This document shows positions 7,524 to 16,271 of a stretch of DNA of 58,230 bases, in pieces. Location: positions 1-58,230 of the forward strand of contig CAKVGW010000002.1 of assembly GCA_934747325.1 (NCBI GenBank), read 5' to 3'. The DNA comes from an uncultured Candidatus Melainabacteria bacterium (lineage in GTDB: Bacteria; Cyanobacteriota; Vampirovibrionia; Gastranaerophilales; Gastranaerophilaceae). The position numbers and the translations under genes were made by a program. A model generated the notes under the pieces. That model saw nothing but the letters and a program-made list of their open reading frames with translations, made no database searches and had not been told where the DNA came from. The stretch's first letter is position 1. Each line of letters starts with the position of its first letter.

Positions 7524-10196
7524 ATGACAGAGACAAAAATAAAAGTAGAAGATTTACCTACTGTTTATGATGCAAAATCGACAGAAGAAAAAATGTATAA
7601 ATTTTGGGAAGACGGCGAATATTTTAAAGCGGATGCTCATTCTAAGAAACCGCCTTTCACAATCGTTATTCCACCGCCAAACGTAACCGGTGTTTTACAC
7701 ATGGGACACGCATTAGATGGAACTTTACAAGATATTTTAACTCGTTATCACAGAATGAGCGGTTATGAAGCACTTTGGGTTCCGGGTACTGACCACGCAG
7801 GTATTGCTACTCAAGCCGTTGTAGAAAAACAATTGAGAAAAGAAGGTTTGACTCGTCATGATTTAGGACGTGAAGAATTCTTAAAAAGAACTTGGGCTTG
7901 GGCTAACGAACACAAATCTGCAATCTTAAACCAATTCAAACGCTTAGGCGCATCTTTTGACCGTTCAAGAGAAAGATTTACATTTGATGAAGGTTGTTCA
8001 GAAGCAGTTAAAGAAGTTTTCGTAACACTTTACAACAAAGGTTTGATTTACAAAGGCGCATATATTGTAAACTGGTGTCCTCGCTGTCAATCAGCTATTT
8101 CTGATATTGAAACAGAATACGAAACAGAACAAGGACATTTATGGGAAATTTCTTATCCGCTTGTAGGTGAATCAGGTGCAATCATTGTTGCAACTACTCG
8201 TCCTGAAACAATGTTCGGTGACGTTGCAATTGCTGTAAACCCTTCTGATAAAAAATACTCAGAATTAATCGGTAAAACTGTTATGATACCGCTTTCAGGT
8301 CGTCAAATTCCTATTATTGCTGATGAATATGTTGATAAATCATTTGGTACAGGTGCTGTAAAAATTACTCCTGCACACGACCCTAACGATTATGAAGTAG
8401 GCAAACGTCACAACTTCAAACCAATTTGGGTGATTGATGAAGAAGGTAAGATGAAATCTTGCGCGGAAGTTCCTCTTGATTATCAAGGTCTAGACAGATA
8501 TGAAGCTCGTAAGAAAGTTGTTGATATGCTAAGCTACAATAATTTCTTGTTAAGAGTAAAAGACCACGAACACAACGTTGGTAAATGTCAAAGATGTAAT
8601 ACAACCATTGAACCGCTTCTTTCTGAACAATGGTTTGTAAAAATGGGACCTTTGGCAAAAGAAGCTATTGCTGCAGTTAAAGACGGCAGAATAGAATTTA
8701 TCCCGGAACGTTGGGAAAAGAATTACTTAGGCTGGATGGAAAACATTCGCGATTGGTGTATTTCTCGTCAATTGTGGTGGGGACACCAAATTCCTGCTTA
8801 TTACCATAAACAAACAGGCGAAATGGTTGTAGCTAAGGAAAATCCTGATCCTGAAAATTACGTACAAGATACTGATTGTCTTGATACTTGGTTCTCATCA
8901 GGTTTGTGGCCATTCTCAACAATGGGCTTCCCAAATGCTGAAACGGATGACTATAAGAAATTCTATCCAACATCAGTTCTTGTAACAGGTTTTGATATTA
9001 TTTTCTTCTGGGTTGCAAGAATGATTACAATGGGCTTGGAATTCACAGGAAAAGCACCTTTCTCTAAAGTTTACATCCACGGTTTAATTAGAGATGAAAA
9101 AGGTCAAAAGATGTCAAAATCTAAGGGCAACACTATCGACCCTGTTCAAATTATCGACAAATACGGTTGCGATGCTTTAAGATTTACAATGACTTCTCTT
9201 TGTACTTATGGCGGACAAGATATCAAGGTTTCTGATGAAAGATTTGAATACGGTAGAAATTTTGCAAACAAAATTTGGAACGCATCAAGATTTGTTATGA
9301 TGAACCTTGAAGGTGTTGATAATAAAGCAATTGATAAATCTAAATTGACTCTTGTAGACAAATGGATTTTGAACCAATTGAACGAAACTGCTAAAATTGT
9401 AAACGAAAATATGAAGGAATACCGAATTGGTGAAATTGCTCACACATTATATGATTTCTTCCGCAGTGAATATTGCGATTGGTACGTTGAAATTGCTAAA
9501 ATTCAACTTCAAGACCCTGAATTAAAAGCTAATACTCAAAGAGTTTTAAGATACGTTCTTGATATGTCATTAAGAATGCTTCATCCGATTATGCCACATA
9601 TTACAGAAGAAATTTGGCAAGATATTAAGGCAATCAGTGGATTTGGTGCTGATGAAGATGTTCCAAGCGCATTAATAATTGCTAACTTCCCTAAATATGA
9701 TGAAGAATGGGCATTCCCTAAGGAAGCAGAAGAAATGAATTTGGTATTTGAAACCATTAAGTCTTTGAGAAACGTAAGACAAAGTTTCAACATTCCAACT
9801 TCAGCGACTGTTGATGTGGAAATTAGAGCTGAAGGCAAAGAAAAAGAAATATTTGGTGAAATCGAAGCTTATATTCACAGACTTGCAAAAGTTAACAATA
9901 TTACTTACGCAAATCTTGATACCCCGGTTCCTCCAAAATCAGCAACAGCAGTTGTTTCAACTTCTAAGTTAATTGTTCCTCTTGCAGATTTGATTGATTT
10001 AGAAGCAGAAGTAAAACGTCAAGAAAAGAAATTGGAAAAATTGACAAACGAAAAGAATTCTTTGATGGGCAGAATGAAAAACGAAAAATTTGTTGCAAAC
10101 GCTCCTAAAGAACTTGTTGAACAAACAAATGCCAGAATTGAAGAAATTACTGCTCAAGAGGGCGTTATCAAAGATTTAATCGAATCTTTGAAATAG
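7524..10196 (+). CDS. valS: Valyl-tRNA synthetase
   Basis: An 890-aa class I aminoacyl-tRNA synthetase that charges tRNA-Val. The HIGH-type motif is HMGH at residues 59-62 and KMSKS starts at Lys529. Between them lies the CP1 editing domain (TTRPETMFGDVAIAV, a ValRS/IleRS/LeuRS editing motif). The C-terminal roughly 65 residues form the coiled coil typical of ValRS (LEAEVKRQEKKLEKL). GAGGGA precedes ATG. The gene is complete, monocistronic and followed by a strong terminator. Confidence 0.98.
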   Translation: MTETKIKVEDLPTVYDAKSTEEKMYKFWEDGEYFKADAHSKKPPFTIVIPPPNVTGVLHMGHALDGTLQDILTRYHRMSGYEALWVPGTDHAGIATQAVVEKQLRKEGLTRHDLGREEFLKRTWAWANEHKSAILNQFKRLGASFDRSRERFTFDEGCSEAVKEVFVTLYNKGLIYKGAYIVNWCPRCQSAISDIETEYETEQGHLWEISYPLVGESGAIIVATTRPETMFGDVAIAVNPSDKKYSELIGKTVMIPLSGRQIPIIADEYVDKSFGTGAVKITPAHDPNDYEVGKRHNFKPIWVIDEEGKMKSCAEVPLDYQGLDRYEARKKVVDMLSYNNFLLRVKDHEHNVGKCQRCNTTIEPLLSEQWFVKMGPLAKEAIAAVKDGRIEFIPERWEKNYLGWMENIRDWCISRQLWWGHQIPAYYHKQTGEMVVAKENPDPENYVQDTDCLDTWFSSGLWPFSTMGFPNAETDDYKKFYPTSVLVTGFDIIFFWVARMITMGLEFTGKAPFSKVYIHGLIRDEKGQKMSKSKGNTIDPVQIIDKYGCDALRFTMTSLCTYGGQDIKVSDERFEYGRNFANKIWNASRFVMMNLEGVDNKAIDKSKLTLVDKWILNQLNETAKIVNENMKEYRIGEIAHTLYDFFRSEYCDWYVEIAKIQLQDPELKANTQRVLRYVLDMSLRMLHPIMPHITEEIWQDIKAISGFGADEDVPSALIIANFPKYDEEWAFPKEAEEMNLVFETIKSLRNVRQSFNIPTSATVDVEIRAEGKEKEIFGEIEAYIHRLAKVNNITYANLDTPVPPKSATAVVSTSKLIVPLADLIDLEAEVKRQEKKLEKLTNEKNSLMGRMKNEKFVANAPKELVEQTNARIEEITAQEGVIKDLIESLK

Positions 10197-10215
10197 ATAT
10201 TACAAAAAAATAATT

Positions 10216-10248
10216 AAAAAATGTGCGCCGATGTGACGCACATTTTTT
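10216..10248. terminator. Terminator between valS and anmK
   Basis: AAAATGTGCG and CGCACATTTT pair across a short loop, with A and T runs on both sides. It overlaps the anmK stop codon by two bases and can serve both convergent genes. Confidence 0.85.
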
Positions 10249-11356
10249 AATAAGTAACTTTTCCTAAAACTACACGCTTTTCTGCGCCTGTGCAGGATGG
10301 TAAATTATTTGGAATATTATAATAATTACAATAACCAAGCAGAGCAAATGCCATGACTTCTTTATAATTATTGGAAATTCCATAATCTTCATGCGTTTTT
10401 AAGGCTATATGTTTTGGCAAATAACTTCTTAAAAATTTCATCATTGTTTTATTGTAAGCGCCGCCACCGCCTATAACAACGGTGTCATATCTATGATGAA
10501 CAAATCTTTCATAAGATTGTGCAATAGCTTTGGCTGTTAGTGCTGTGAGTGTTGCAATGATATCTTTTGGATCGGAAGGTGCTATTTTTAAAATGTTTTC
10601 GATATATTTATTTGAAAAATATTCGCGTCCCGTTGTTTTTGGTGGATCTATAAAATAGTATTCATCCTGTAAAAGGCAATCAAGCCAACTTTCACAAACA
10701 TTACCTTCTGATGCAATTCTTCCATCTTCATCATACTTTTTATTGAAGAATTTTTGCATGCAATAATCAATCATAATATTTCCGCAACCGTTATCAAAAC
10801 CATAGGTTTCACAATCGTCTGAAATAACTGTTACATTGGAAATTCCGCCAATATTTTGAACCAGTGCATTTTTAAACCACTTATCATCTGCAAAACATAC
10901 TAACGGCGCGCCTTGGCCACCGTATGCGATGTCTTTTTCGCGAAAATTTGATATTACCATACAGCCTGTTTCTTTTGCTATAACAGAACTTTCACCAATT
11001 TGTAATGTGCTTTTTAAAGAAACTCCGTCTAAAGTTTCATCAAAAGGATAGTGAAAAACTGTTTGACCATGACTTGCAATGAAATCAGGCTTCCCAAATT
11101 GTTTAATAAGAATGTTAGAAGCGTCCGCAAAGCATTTTCCGACTGCGAAATTAAGCTGACACAATTCTTTTATTGAAATTTCACCTCTAAATGCAGAAAA
11201 TATTTTTTCTCTAATATGCTCCGGATATGGAAAATTAATTCCTTTTAGAAGTGAAACAGACATGTCTGGATAAACTTCACAGAGTCCTGCGTCAATAGAA
11301 TCGCAGGATGTTCCAGACATTAAACCGATTATTTTTTTAGGCTCTTTTTCTTCCAT
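10247..11356 (-). CDS. anmK: Anhydro-N-acetylmuramic acid kinase
   Basis: A 369-aa kinase that converts 1,6-anhydro-MurNAc to MurNAc-6-phosphate in peptidoglycan recycling. The N-terminal GLMSGTSCDSIDAG motif is diagnostic. Further family segments are DFIASHGQTVFHYP, NIGGISNVT and VVIGGGGAYN. The length is standard. The start is unusual: no Shine-Dalgarno is visible, and TATAAT (11364-11369) ends 7 nt before ATG, suggesting leaderless mRNA. Other recycling genes are not in the window. Confidence 0.93.
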   Translation of the reverse strand: MEEKEPKKIIGLMSGTSCDSIDAGLCEVYPDMSVSLLKGINFPYPEHIREKIFSAFRGEISIKELCQLNFAVGKCFADASNILIKQFGKPDFIASHGQTVFHYPFDETLDGVSLKSTLQIGESSVIAKETGCMVISNFREKDIAYGGQGAPLVCFADDKWFKNALVQNIGGISNVTVISDDCETYGFDNGCGNIMIDYCMQKFFNKKYDEDGRIASEGNVCESWLDCLLQDEYYFIDPPKTTGREYFSNKYIENILKIAPSDPKDIIATLTALTAKAIAQSYERFVHHRYDTVVIGGGGAYNKTMMKFLRSYLPKHIALKTHEDYGISNNYKEVMAFALLGYCNYYNIPNNLPSCTGAEKRVVLGKVTY

Positions 11357-11363
11357 AGTTTAA

Positions 11364-11369
11364 ATTATA
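11364..11369 (-). promoter_or_regulatory. -10 box of anmK, predicting leaderless mRNA
   Basis: Minus-strand TATAAT is separated from the anmK ATG by only 7 nt, so transcription would start at or next to the start codon. No convincing -35 box at 17-bp spacing was found. Confidence 0.5.
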
Positions 11370-11445
11370 ACATGAGGGATTTGTTTCAATCTATAATTTG
11401 GCATAAATGCCAATGCATAACTGTCCATAACAATTTTCATCAAAT

Positions 11446-11894
11446 GAACGACATTCGCGCCGCGAACGTGCAGCGTTTAGCTGCGATAGCGAGCGCTAGA
11501 GTGCAAGCTCTGCTTGCTACATCCATTTTAATCAACGCTCGTAAGAGCGTAGAAGCGGTAGCGTGTTTTCTCTTTCTTTTCGTTCTTTTCTGGGGTAAAT
11601 ACTTTCGGCTTGTAGGAACACTTACTAGCTTGGAAGTGAAGTGAAAAATCTTTTTATTCGCAACAAAAGAGAAAGAAAAGGACATTTCAAAAAACTTTTT
11701 TATTTCAAAATAGTTTTTACTTTTTTCTTTTTTTTGTTGCGAAATAAAAAGAAAAAAGTAAGCAAAAAAGAAAAATAACGCACTATTTCCTACGCTCTTA
11801 CGAGCGTTGACAAAATGAATGTAGCGGGTGAACCCGCTCTTTGACGCTCACTATCGCAGCTAATCGCTGCACGTTCGCGGCGCGAATGTCGTTC
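11446..11894. mobile_element. Fold-back element, copy 1 (449 bp, long imperfect palindrome)
   Basis: The ends GAACGACATTCGCGCCGCGA and its complement are the tips of arms of about 110 bp that pair almost throughout. The arms are GC-rich in an AT-rich genome and contain sub-hairpins: GCAGCGTTTAGCTGC-type, GCAAGC/GCTTGC in the left arm replaced by GCGGGT/ACCCGC in the right arm, and CGCTCGTAAGAGCG. The centre holds two further A/T-rich hairpins. There is no transposase gene. A second copy lies inverted at 25371-25762. Compared with it, this copy has about 60 bp of extra central sequence near 11590-11655. It is probably a non-autonomous mobile element. Confidence 0.75.
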
Positions 11895-11939
11895 AAAATT
11901 GTATTCTGTTTAGAAATTTCTCTAAAAGTTTCTAAATTT

Positions 11940-12192
11940 TTTTAAATAAAAAAAGGTTTCTTAAAGCATAAAGAAACCTTCTTAACCCAATAATCTCCTA
12001 CCCCAAATTTAATACTTTCCTCAAATCTCTCCTCAAAGATTTGTCAATAAAATGATTTGTGATTAATAAAAAATTTTGTTTTTTTTTGATTTGTGATTAA
12101 TTCTTTTTTGGTAAATGTTTTCTAAAAATTTTAAATCTTTTTTTTATCTTTGACTCCCCCCGAGCCTTGTAGCCATCACTCCTTTCAGGTAT
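11940..12192 (-). ncRNA. Candidate small RNA with promoter and terminator
   Basis: On the minus strand, TTGATT (12222-12227) and TACTAT (12199-12204) are spaced 17 bp, and a terminator hairpin (AAGGTTTCTT/AAGAAACCTT, 11953-11980) followed by seven T lies about 240 nt downstream. No plausible protein fits between them: the only start codon with a nearby ribosome site, near 12175, opens just 10 codons. The transcript would contain a G-rich 5' part, a 15-bp direct repeat (12053-12067 and 12087-12101) and an AAATCT/AGATTT hairpin. It matches no RNA family that I recognise. Confidence 0.35.
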
Positions 12193-12466
12193 GTATATAT
12201 AGTATAATTTTCCTATCTTTTAATCAAGTAAATTATTTAAATAAAAGTTTTACAATAGACCATGCTCCCTAAGTTTATTAGAGAAAATCCAAGTTTACAA
12301 AACTTAATATTTACAAAAGCATGAAAACTTATTGACATTGCATTTTTAGTGGCAAATGCAGTATGTAGCATAGATTAAATATTCTTGTTATTTTATTTTT
12401 AATAAAATAACTAACAATCAAAGCTTTGTATAAAGACCGTTTTCAGTTTATTATAGTAAATTGATT

Positions 12467-12494
12467 TTGCCTTTTTATAAAATATGACTATAAT
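12467..12494 (+). promoter_or_regulatory. Promoter of the secreted protein gene at 12501
   Basis: TTGCCT (12467-12472), 16-bp spacer, TATAAT (12489-12494). The -10 box ends 6 nt before ATG and no Shine-Dalgarno is present, so the mRNA should be leaderless. The rest of 12195-12466 shows AT-rich sequence with no clear feature. Confidence 0.6.
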
Positions 12495-12500
12495 ATAAAT

Positions 12501-13148
12501 ATGAAAAAGTTTTTAATTTGTCTTTTACTGTTATTAATTACATTACCTTCCAACGCTGCTTTTTGGAATAAAAAGAATAAAGCTTTAGAGCAAGAACTTC
12601 AAGGGAAAGGATATGCGGGTAATCTACCTGATATAGGTGAAAAGATAGAACGTTCAAAGACAAAAGTAACAACTCCTGTCTTTGAGGCGCAAGAAGGTTT
12701 TGATAATCCTGCAGAGCTTAAACCTGTTCCAAAAGATAATCCTGCATTTATTAATATTATTCAGAAAAAAGACAAAACTTCACAATTTGTGCATGACGCA
12801 AATGAAGTTATTCCAATGCTTGAAAAACTTGTGGATTGTATTGAAGATAATGAAAGTTTGCAACTATTTATAACAAAAGCTAACTTATTAACTTTGAATA
12901 TTGATAATATGGCGGAAAAGTACAGTGGTAAGCCCGAAAGTTATTATGAATCTTTTAGAAAATTGCAAGAAGTGAATCGATATGTTAAATCAATTTCATT
13001 ATTAAGAAAAGAAGCTGTAACTTATCAACGTTATTTGGCTTATTCAGAAAGTGGCTCTATTTATAATCCGGAAAACATTAATCAGCAATTACAATATCTT
13101 TTAGAGGAACTAAATACTGCAATATTGTTATTGCGTGAAGAAGGTTAA
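12501..13148 (+). CDS. Hypothetical secreted protein
   Basis: A 215-aa protein with a clear signal peptide: MKK, a Leu/Ile core, and SNAA before the cleavage site at about residue 20. The mature chain is charged and mostly helical, with no recognised domain. It has no ribosome site and a TATAAT 6 nt upstream. It lies 39 nt before ruvB in the same direction, but ruvB has its own possible -10 box, so linkage is uncertain. Probably periplasmic; function unknown. Confidence 0.7.
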   Translation: MKKFLICLLLLLITLPSNAAFWNKKNKALEQELQGKGYAGNLPDIGEKIERSKTKVTTPVFEAQEGFDNPAELKPVPKDNPAFINIIQKKDKTSQFVHDANEVIPMLEKLVDCIEDNESLQLFITKANLLTLNIDNMAEKYSGKPESYYESFRKLQEVNRYVKSISLLRKEAVTYQRYLAYSESGSIYNPENINQQLQYLLEELNTAILLLREEG

Positions 13149-13187
13149 TTACATGCTTTAAGTTAAATTTTATGATAAAATTTAATT

Positions 13188-14252
13188 ATGGCTATTATAT
13201 CAGACGATGAGGAATTGGGAAAAAGGGTTAAAAAGAACCCTATTATTAAGCCCGAAACAATTGAATACGATAATACTTTCGAAAATTCAATCAGACCAAA
13301 AGATTTTGACAGTTATATAGGTCAAGGAGCTTTAAAAGAAACTTTAAAGATTACTCTTGAGGCAGCTAAAAAACGTGGTAAACCACTTGACCACTTGCTT
13401 TTTTATGGACCTCCAGGGTTAGGTAAAACCACAATTGCCGGTGTTATAGCTTCTCAAATGGGAGTCGAAATTCGAATTACATCTGCTCCTGCTCTTGAGC
13501 GTCCGCGTGATATTATCGGTATTCTGATGTCTTTAAAAGGCGGAGAAATTTTGTTTATTGATGAAATTCACAGACTTAATAAAGTTGCGGAAGAAATTCT
13601 TTATCCCGCAATGGAAGATTTCACGCTAGATATGACGACAGGTAAAAGTCAAACGGCAAAAACTTTAAGAGTACCTTTGCCTAAATTCACATTAATTGGT
13701 GCAACAACAAAAGCTGGAGAACTTTCCAGTCCGCTTCGTGATAGATTTGGCATGATTCATAGATTGGAATTTTATACAGTAGAAGAACTTGCTCAAGTAG
13801 TTATGAGAACGGCAAAAATTCTTGAAACAGAAGTAACGGAAGAAGGTGCAAAGGCTATTGCAATGCGCTCTCGTGGTACGCCAAGAATTGCAAACAGACT
13901 TGTAAAAAGAGTTTCTGATTTTGCACTTGTAAAATACGATGGTGTTATTGATGAAAAAGTTGCGAACGAATCTTTGGATATATTAAAAATTGATGAATTT
14001 GGTTTGGATAATACTGATAGAAATTTATTGAATCTGATTATTGAAAAATATGATGGCGGGCCTGTCGGCATTGAAACTATTGCTGCAGCTTTAAGCGAAG
14101 ATGTTAGAACAATTGAAGATGTTTGCGAGCCTTATCTTCTGCAAGCGGGCTTGTTGCAGAGAACACCAAGAGGACGTAAAGTTTCTCCTGAAGGGTATAG
14201 ACACTTGGGAATAAAAATGCCGTCAGAACAAAGAAGATTGTTTGAGGATTAG
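13188..14252 (+). CDS. ruvB: Holliday junction branch migration helicase RuvB
   Basis: A 354-aa AAA+ motor that, with RuvA, drives branch migration of Holliday junctions. Walker A is GPPGLGKT at 74-81 and Walker B is LFIDEIHRL. GATTKAGELSSPLRDRFG contains sensor 1 and the arginine finger. The C-terminal winged helix ends in QRTPRGRKVS. No Shine-Dalgarno is visible; TATGAT at 13171-13176 lies 11 nt before ATG, so the leader may be very short. The next gene starts 1 nt after the stop. Confidence 0.97.
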   Translation: MAIISDDEELGKRVKKNPIIKPETIEYDNTFENSIRPKDFDSYIGQGALKETLKITLEAAKKRGKPLDHLLFYGPPGLGKTTIAGVIASQMGVEIRITSAPALERPRDIIGILMSLKGGEILFIDEIHRLNKVAEEILYPAMEDFTLDMTTGKSQTAKTLRVPLPKFTLIGATTKAGELSSPLRDRFGMIHRLEFYTVEELAQVVMRTAKILETEVTEEGAKAIAMRSRGTPRIANRLVKRVSDFALVKYDGVIDEKVANESLDILKIDEFGLDNTDRNLLNLIIEKYDGGPVGIETIAAALSEDVRTIEDVCEPYLLQAGLLQRTPRGRKVSPEGYRHLGIKMPSEQRRLFED

Positions 14253-14253
14253 G

Positions 14254-15351
14254 ATGAAAAAACTTGTTATATTTTTTATAATGATATTATCAATTATCCC
14301 TTGTTTTGCTGACGAGGGAAAAATTTTGCCTTCTGAACTCGGTTTGGTACAAAAAGTTGAGTATGTTGATTTAACTGACACTAATGTTACTCAGACAAAA
14401 CAGGCAATTGAGGTAAAACTTTTAACGGGACAATTTAAAGGCGAAACTGTTGAACTTGACAACATGCTTACGGGAAATCCGTATTATGATATAAAATTGC
14501 AAAAAAATACAAAAGTAATTTTGCATGCAGAAGATAATGGCAACGGAGTTGAGTTCTCTATTGAAGATATCAAACGCTCAGGTACTTTAACATGGCTTGC
14601 TCTACTGTTTTGCGGTTTATTAGTTTATGTCGGAAGAAAAAAAGGATTATACAGCCTTATCTCAATCGGTGTAACTGTAATTTTAATTACGCATTTGCTT
14701 TCGCCTATGACATTACATGGTATTAATCCTGTGTTTGCGTCAATATTGGTTTGCTTGCTCTCTACCGCCGTAACTATGTATTCGGTTGGCGGATTTAATG
14801 CAAAAAGTACATCTGCTGTTGTAGGCGCAGTTTTGAGTTTGGCATTTGCAGGGCTTTTGTCTTTTATAACAATGATGACAGCGCATTTAACAGGTTTTAC
14901 GGATGAAACTTCAATGTTTTTATATACAGCGCATCCTGAACTGGATTTTATCGGCATAACGATTGCAACAATGATTTTAGCAACGTTGGGAGCTGTAATG
15001 GATGTTGCAATGTCAATTTCAAGTACTATTAATGAGATTTATGAAATAGATAAGACCAAAGGGGCTAAAGAGTTGTTTGTTTCAGGCATGAATGTAGGTA
15101 AAGATATTATCGGAACAATGGCGAATACTCTTATTTTGGTTTATATGGGCGGTTCTTTGCCGTTGCTTTTACTTGCGGAAAATATAGATATACAAAAATT
15201 TATAAATTTAAATCAAGTTGTTACAGAAATAGCATCAGCGTTAATTGGTAGTATCGCGATTGTTATTTGTGTACCGATTACAGCTCTAGTAGCTTCGCAG
15301 ATGATTAAGTGTGCAAAAACGAAGGGCGAAGATATAGATTTGAGTTTGTAG
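14254..15351 (+). CDS. YibE/F-like multispanning membrane protein
   Basis: About 365 aa. The ATG at 14254 is chosen over an upstream TTG because it directly opens a signal peptide (MKKLVIFFIMILSIIPCFA); GAGGATTAGG just before it overlaps the ruvB end, so translation may be coupled. An extracytoplasmic domain of about 90 residues is followed by roughly seven or eight membrane spans. The architecture and segments such as LGAVMDVAMSISS match the YibE/F family of unknown function. There is no clear terminator before the repeat at 15361. Confidence 0.82.
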   Translation: MKKLVIFFIMILSIIPCFADEGKILPSELGLVQKVEYVDLTDTNVTQTKQAIEVKLLTGQFKGETVELDNMLTGNPYYDIKLQKNTKVILHAEDNGNGVEFSIEDIKRSGTLTWLALLFCGLLVYVGRKKGLYSLISIGVTVILITHLLSPMTLHGINPVFASILVCLLSTAVTMYSVGGFNAKSTSAVVGAVLSLAFAGLLSFITMMTAHLTGFTDETSMFLYTAHPELDFIGITIATMILATLGAVMDVAMSISSTINEIYEIDKTKGAKELFVSGMNVGKDIIGTMANTLILVYMGGSLPLLLLAENIDIQKFINLNQVVTEIASALIGSIAIVICVPITALVASQMIKCAKTKGEDIDLSL

Positions 15352-15360
15352 CACGCATTC

Positions 15361-15430
15361 TATCCTCTCCAAGAGAGAGGATAGAAAATCAAGTTGGCTG
15401 CGCGAAACTTAGATTTACGGGAGAGGGTTC
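15361..15430 (+). repeat. Dispersed palindromic repeat, solo copy A
   Basis: Hairpin TATCCTCTC/GAGAGGATA (15361-15383), then a second hairpin of about 12 bp beginning GAAAATCAAGTT and closing AACTTAGATTT, then GAGAGGGTT. Near-identical units lie at about 34880-35011 and 35409-35554, on both sides of the DUF559 gene. Confidence 0.75.
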
Positions 15431-15455
15431 AAGTCGTAGACGATATTAAAATAAA

Positions 15456-15484
15456 TTGATTTTCGCTAAATCATGTGTTATAAT
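15456..15484 (+). promoter_or_regulatory. Sigma-70-type promoter for 15549
   Basis: TTGATT (15456-15461), exactly 17 bp, TATAAT (15479-15484). The predicted leader is about 58 nt and ends in GGAGGAG before ATG. Confidence 0.75.
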
Positions 15485-15548
15485 TTCTCTCTGAAAACGC
15501 ACTCGGAGTATTCTCGGCGAGGATGGAGCAATTACGGAGGAGAGAAGC

Positions 15549-16226
15549 ATGAAAAAATTATTAGCTATATTAATCGCAATGTTTTTAGTTTCAAATACAG
15601 CATTTGCAGGCGCATTTAAAGCGGACGCTCGAACAAAACGTATTCCTGCAGGAACAGTTTTTAAACTTGAATTTTTGCAACCGGTAAGCACTTTTTCAGG
15701 TTGTGAAGGAGATTCTTTTGTTGCAACAATGAAAAACGAACTTTCAACAGGCACAAATATTATTTTACCTTCAGGTTCTGTTGTTAGAGGCAGCGTTTCA
15801 CAAGTAAACACTGCTAAGAGATTTTCTCGTGGAGCAAAACTATATCTTGATTTTGACCATATAGTAACACCAAATGGAAGACAAATACCTTTAGATTTAG
15901 CAGTTTGTCAATTTGAAAACATTTACTATGATGGGTCTTTATATAAAAACTTAGGCTACGGCGAAGCTGTTCAAAAAAATTATGAAAGAGCTGTTGAGAT
16001 TACTAAAAATTCTACAAACTATGGTTTAAAAGCTGGTGAATCAGCTCCTGGTATTCAATATTTAACAACTCCATTTTGTGCTGTTGGCGGTTTTATTGGC
16101 GGAGTAGGTTATTGGGTTGGCGACAGCGTAGCTGATATGTTCAGAAAAGGACAAGACGTATACATCAACAAGGGCGATGTATTAACTGTAAAACTTTTGA
16201 ATCCGATTGATGTGCCTGTATATTAA
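15549..16226 (+). CDS. Hypothetical exported beta-rich protein
   Basis: A 225-aa protein with a clear signal peptide (MKK, hydrophobic core, AFAG at about 20). The mature part looks beta-rich: IPAGTVFKLEFLQPVSTFSG, then LPSGSVVRGSVSQV, and near the end INKGDVLTVKLLNPIDVP. These segments resemble the beta-barrel of TrbI/VirB10-type proteins, but no secretion genes are nearby, so this is only a fold-level hint. A Gly-rich hydrophobic stretch (about 178-192) could touch a membrane. Strong GGAGGAG ribosome site and its own promoter. Confidence 0.7.
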   Translation: MKKLLAILIAMFLVSNTAFAGAFKADARTKRIPAGTVFKLEFLQPVSTFSGCEGDSFVATMKNELSTGTNIILPSGSVVRGSVSQVNTAKRFSRGAKLYLDFDHIVTPNGRQIPLDLAVCQFENIYYDGSLYKNLGYGEAVQKNYERAVEITKNSTNYGLKAGESAPGIQYLTTPFCAVGGFIGGVGYWVGDSVADMFRKGQDVYINKGDVLTVKLLNPIDVPVY

Positions 16227-16271
16227 TTAATTTGTTTGTGGTATTATTGCTTTACCTAGAGGAGGGTTTAA

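Noticed and set aside
11372..11644. Open reading frame of 90 codons (and an overlapping one on the other strand, 11440-11685)
   Set aside because: It lies inside the fold-back element, in low-complexity and palindromic DNA, without a ribosome site; its similarity to the frame at 25599-25823 only reflects the repeated DNA.
12150..12182. Ten-codon ORF beginning ATG-GCT-ACA on the minus strand near an AAGGAG
   Set aside because: Spacing of the ribosome site to ATG is too short and the ORF ends at once; kept only as part of the possible small RNA.
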